Source: Roseibium sediminis (lineage in GTDB: Bacteria; Pseudomonadota; Alphaproteobacteria; Rhizobiales; Stappiaceae). From it: 64,000 nucleotides of DNA. Positions 61,478-64,000 of this stretch are shown here, piece by piece; position 1 is the first letter of the stretch, and the number at the start of each line of letters is the position of its first letter. Location of the stretch: contig NZ_VXDB01000009.1 in assembly GCF_008711325.1 (NCBI RefSeq), positions 124,001-188,000 of the forward strand. The letters are read 5' to 3'. Position numbers and translations under genes: made by a program. The notes below the pieces were generated by a model, which made no database searches, had not been told where the DNA came from, and was given only the letters and a program-made list of their open reading frames with translations.

Positions 61478-62676
61478 GACTTTTTCGGCAAGGATATGTA
61501 ACTGCGCCCGTTCTCGGTGCCCTCTGGTTTGTCGTCATTTCCACGACCGTTGCCATTGTCATGAGCTTTGCCACCGGTGCGGCATTCAGGCCGTCCGTGG
61601 GGCTGTCTCTGCTTTGGGGTGTTCTGGCGGGTGTGGCTGTCATCCACGGCCGGATGATTGCCAGAGGATTCGGCATGATGGTCGGTGCAATCGGATATCT
61701 TGGCTATGGTCCGATGGTGTCCGGAGAGGTCGGGCTGCTGCCGGCCATACTCGGCCACGGGGCCGTCGCCGGATTTGGTGTTCTGGGTCTGATGGTGATC
61801 CTTGATGGCGTGGGTAGAGCTGCGCTCACACGTCATGTTTTTGAAGAGGCGGTCATCCGCTTCCTGACCGGTTTCGGCTACATTTTCTTCACTGCGATTG
61901 TCCTGATCCCGTTCTACGTCATGGTCATGACCAGTCTGAAAAACCAGTCGGAGCTGTTGCAGAACCCGCTGGATTTCTCGATCGACCTGTCCAAGGGCTT
62001 TGGATTGCTGCGGTCCTATCAGGAGCTGTTTCAGGACTTCAACTTCGGGACCTACCTCGTCAACTCCTTCGCCATTTCAGTAATCACCGTTTTCGTGACG
62101 CTGCTCTTCAGCGTACCGGGTGCCTATGCGGTGGCGCGGCTGCGCTTTCGGGGAAGGGCGGCGTTTTCCCGCTCGATCCTGTTGATCTACATGGTGCCAA
62201 TGATCGTTCTGGCGCTGCCGATCTACATCGCCTTTTCCATGACGGGTCTGCGCAATTCCATCCTTGGCATTGTCCTGATCTATCCGGTGACAACCATTCC
62301 TGTCGCGCTCTACATGTTGCAGGGCTATTTCCGTGGCCTGCCCAGCGAGGTGGAGGAAGCCGGGCTGATGGATGGGCTGTCGCGCCTTGCGGTGATCTGG
62401 AAGATCACCTTGCCACTGGCCTTGCCGGCGCTCGCCTCGGTCTCTCTCTACGTTTTCATGATTGCCTGGAACGAGTTTCTGCTCGCGTTCATGCTGCTTG
62501 ACGATCCCTCGAAATTCACGCTGACACGCGGAATTTCGAGCCTCAACTCATCTGAAATTCCCAGACAACACCTCATGGCGGGTGCGGTGATCGCCACCGT
62601 TCCGATCATGGCGCTGTTCCTGGGCCTTGAACGTTTCATGACCAAGGGCCTGACTGCAGGTTCCGTCAAAGGATAG
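61474..62676 (+). CDS. Sugar ABC transporter permease (MalG type) with extra N-terminal membrane region
   Basis: This partner permease has 400 residues against about 280 for the family. The C-terminal 270 residues form a normal MalG-like unit (FGYIFFTAIVLIPFYVMVMTSL, EAA loop EEAGLMDGLSRLAVIWKITLPLALP, C-terminal FMTKGLTAGSVKG). The first 130 residues add about three or four hydrophobic segments (LGALWFVVISTTVAIVMSF, SLLWGVLAGVAVIHGRM, GMMVGAIGYLGYGPMV, GAVAGFGVLGLMVILDGVG) that I do not recognise. It overlaps the preceding frame by four bases. Confidence 0.88.
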   Translation: MRLFRQGYVTAPVLGALWFVVISTTVAIVMSFATGAAFRPSVGLSLLWGVLAGVAVIHGRMIARGFGMMVGAIGYLGYGPMVSGEVGLLPAILGHGAVAGFGVLGLMVILDGVGRAALTRHVFEEAVIRFLTGFGYIFFTAIVLIPFYVMVMTSLKNQSELLQNPLDFSIDLSKGFGLLRSYQELFQDFNFGTYLVNSFAISVITVFVTLLFSVPGAYAVARLRFRGRAAFSRSILLIYMVPMIVLALPIYIAFSMTGLRNSILGIVLIYPVTTIPVALYMLQGYFRGLPSEVEEAGLMDGLSRLAVIWKITLPLALPALASVSLYVFMIAWNEFLLAFMLLDDPSKFTLTRGISSLNSSEIPRQHLMAGAVIATVPIMALFLGLERFMTKGLTAGSVKG

Positions 62677-62680
62677 TCAC

Positions 62681-63937
62681 ATGTTGTCTCACGTTAACCG
62701 CACCGAGGAAGCGCGAAACATCCTCGTCCAGAACGATCGTGGCGGGTACACGATCCCGACAGCTGGCCTTTATCCCTATCAGTGGAACTGGGACAGTGCC
62801 ATCGCCGCCATGGGCTTTGCAGAGTTCGATATTGACCGCGCATGGCAGGAGCTGGAAACCCTCTTCACCGGCCAGTGGCCGGACGGAATGGTGCCGCATA
62901 TCCTGTTTCACAAGCCGGACCCCGGCTATTTTCCTGGTCCTGATGTGTGGGGCGGTGTTGGACCGATCCCGTCATCCGGCATCACGCAGCCGCCGGTTGC
63001 TGCCACTATGGCCCGTCTCGTTTGGGAGAAGGACATGCAAGCCGGTGAAGAGCGCCTTCGGGCGCTTTGGCCGAAGCTGCGGGCATGGCACGAGTGGTTC
63101 CTGAAATGGCGCCTTGATGAAGGCGCGGTCTGCGTCACCCACCCTTGGGAAGCCGGGCGTGACAATGCGCCGGACTGGGATGATGTCATGGCGCGCATCG
63201 ATCCGGTTGGCGTTGGGGAATACACCCGCCGCGACACATCGCATGTCGACAGCTCCATGCGACCGACAAAATACGATTATGACCGTTATATCTGGCTGGT
63301 TCAGATGGGCCGGCGGTTCGGTTGGAATCAGGCCGCGCTTCTGGAGGAAAATCCCTTCCGGGTTGCCGATCCGACCATGACCTTCCTGCTTTTGCGAGCG
63401 CATCGGGACCTGCTTTTGATGGGCGTTCGTCTCGGGCTGGATACAACCGGAATTGCCGATGAAATCGCTCTGTTGGAAGCCGGTGCCCGAACCCTTTGGA
63501 ATGAAGATCTGGGCAGCTACGATTCCCGCGACACCAAGACCGGTGCATGGACCGGAAGCATCACGAACGCTTCCTATCTTTGCTGGTTGGCTGGCATCGA
63601 GTCCGCAAGACAGGCAGAACATCTGGACCGCTCTCTTGCTGCTGTACCCTATGGCGCTGCGAGCCTTGATCCCTCCAGCGAGAAGTTCGATGCAAAACGC
63701 TATTGGCGCGGCCCGACATGGGCCTTCATGAATTTCCTGATTGGACTGGGGCTGGAGGACTTCAATCACCCGCTGGCGGGTCGCTTGCGACAAGTCACCC
63801 ATGACCTTCTGAACGACCATGGCTTTGCCGAATATTTCGACCCCACCGACGGATCGCCCGCAGGAGGGAAGTCCTTCACATGGACTGCTGCGGTTTGGCT
63901 GGGCTGGGCATCCAAACAGGACAGGGGAGAGAGCTGA
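62681..63937 (+). CDS. GH63-type glycosidase (mannosyl-/glucosylglycerate hydrolase-like)
   Basis: This is an (alpha/alpha)6-barrel glycoside hydrolase of the MGH1-like/GH63 group, 418 residues long. Conserved stretches are YPYQWNWDSAIAAMG, WPDGMVPHILFHKP, HPWEAGRDNAPDWDD (acidic catalytic candidates Glu and Asp), DPTMTFLLLRAHRDLL and RYWRGPTWAFMNFLIGLG. Characterised small relatives hydrolyse mannosylglycerate or glucosylglycerate. There is no signal peptide, so it acts in the cytoplasm on the imported glycoside. AAAGGATAG precedes the start. Its stop overlaps the ATPase start. Trehalase-like or debranching activity is an alternative. Confidence 0.8.
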   Translation: MLSHVNRTEEARNILVQNDRGGYTIPTAGLYPYQWNWDSAIAAMGFAEFDIDRAWQELETLFTGQWPDGMVPHILFHKPDPGYFPGPDVWGGVGPIPSSGITQPPVAATMARLVWEKDMQAGEERLRALWPKLRAWHEWFLKWRLDEGAVCVTHPWEAGRDNAPDWDDVMARIDPVGVGEYTRRDTSHVDSSMRPTKYDYDRYIWLVQMGRRFGWNQAALLEENPFRVADPTMTFLLLRAHRDLLLMGVRLGLDTTGIADEIALLEAGARTLWNEDLGSYDSRDTKTGAWTGSITNASYLCWLAGIESARQAEHLDRSLAAVPYGAASLDPSSEKFDAKRYWRGPTWAFMNFLIGLGLEDFNHPLAGRLRQVTHDLLNDHGFAEYFDPTDGSPAGGKSFTWTAAVWLGWASKQDRGES

Positions 63938-64000
63938 TGGGGGCGATCGAACTTCAGGCCATCGAGAAATGGTACGGGCAGGCTCAGGTCATCAAGGGCG
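63937..64000 (+). CDS. Sugar ABC transporter ATP-binding protein, partial at window end
   Basis: Only the first 21 residues are present (MGAIELQAIEKWYGQAQVIK...), matching the N-terminal strand pattern of MalK/UgpC-type ATPases. It starts within the stop of the GH63 gene (TGATG) and completes the importer encoded upstream. Confidence 0.8.
   Translation, partial: MGAIELQAIEKWYGQAQVIKG

Overview
The window reads as chromosomal DNA of a marine-type alphaproteobacterium, probably Hyphomicrobiales and near the Stappiaceae (Roseibium/Labrenzia/Stappia). This is inferred from the moderately high GC, the GTTC-N7-GTTC LexA box, the TRAP and ABC transporter content and the gene set; no rRNA marker is present. 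About 50 genes are packed into overlapping operons. I see no rRNA, tRNA, CRISPR array, prophage or complete insertion sequence.

1-8 kb, housekeeping: uvrA and ssb diverge around a LexA box, followed by an exported L,D-transpeptidase and an isolated znuA. 8-23 kb, phenylacetate: paaX, then the epoxidase operon paaABCDE with paaZ, a HAD phosphatase, and a minus-strand unit paaG-paaI-paaK-paaR. Matching palindromes upstream of paaA and paaG suggest one TetR (PaaR) regulon. A NitT/TauT-type ABC transporter and a lytic transglycosylase lie beyond.

23-34 kb, the most striking block: a tightly coupled minus-strand operon carries tryptophan 2,3-dioxygenase, kynureninase, a RidA-like protein, 2-aminobenzoate-CoA ligase, an anthraniloyl-CoA monooxygenase/reductase, a short-chain dehydrogenase, an enoyl-CoA hydratase, an acyl-CoA dehydrogenase and a MarR regulator. 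A kynurenine-formamidase-like hydrolase is divergent. Together they could carry tryptophan through kynurenine and anthranilate into a CoA-thioester ring-dearomatising route. A 271-bp MITE-like element lies at the operon's 3' end.

34-49 kb: an orphan, AT-rich immunity-like gene (Imm11/DUF1629), then two divergent units that appear to share operators (GAAACAT-N3-ATGTTTC, three copies). The minus unit is dehydrogenase, TIM-barrel isomerase and sulfatase/phosphonate monoester hydrolase-like enzyme. The plus unit is GntR, TRAP transporter, phytanoyl-CoA-type dioxygenase, altronate-dehydratase-type lyase, two NAD-dependent dehydrogenases and an EamA transporter. The substrate is unknown.

49-64 kb, sugar ABC systems: a ROK-regulated ABC operon ending in glucokinase, then trmO and fumC, then a LacI-regulated ABC operon with a GH63-type hydrolase resembling mannosyl/glucosylglycerate hydrolases. 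The first permease of the last operon carries a DUF11/Ig-like insertion and is broken by an in-frame TAG. The window ends inside its ATPase gene.
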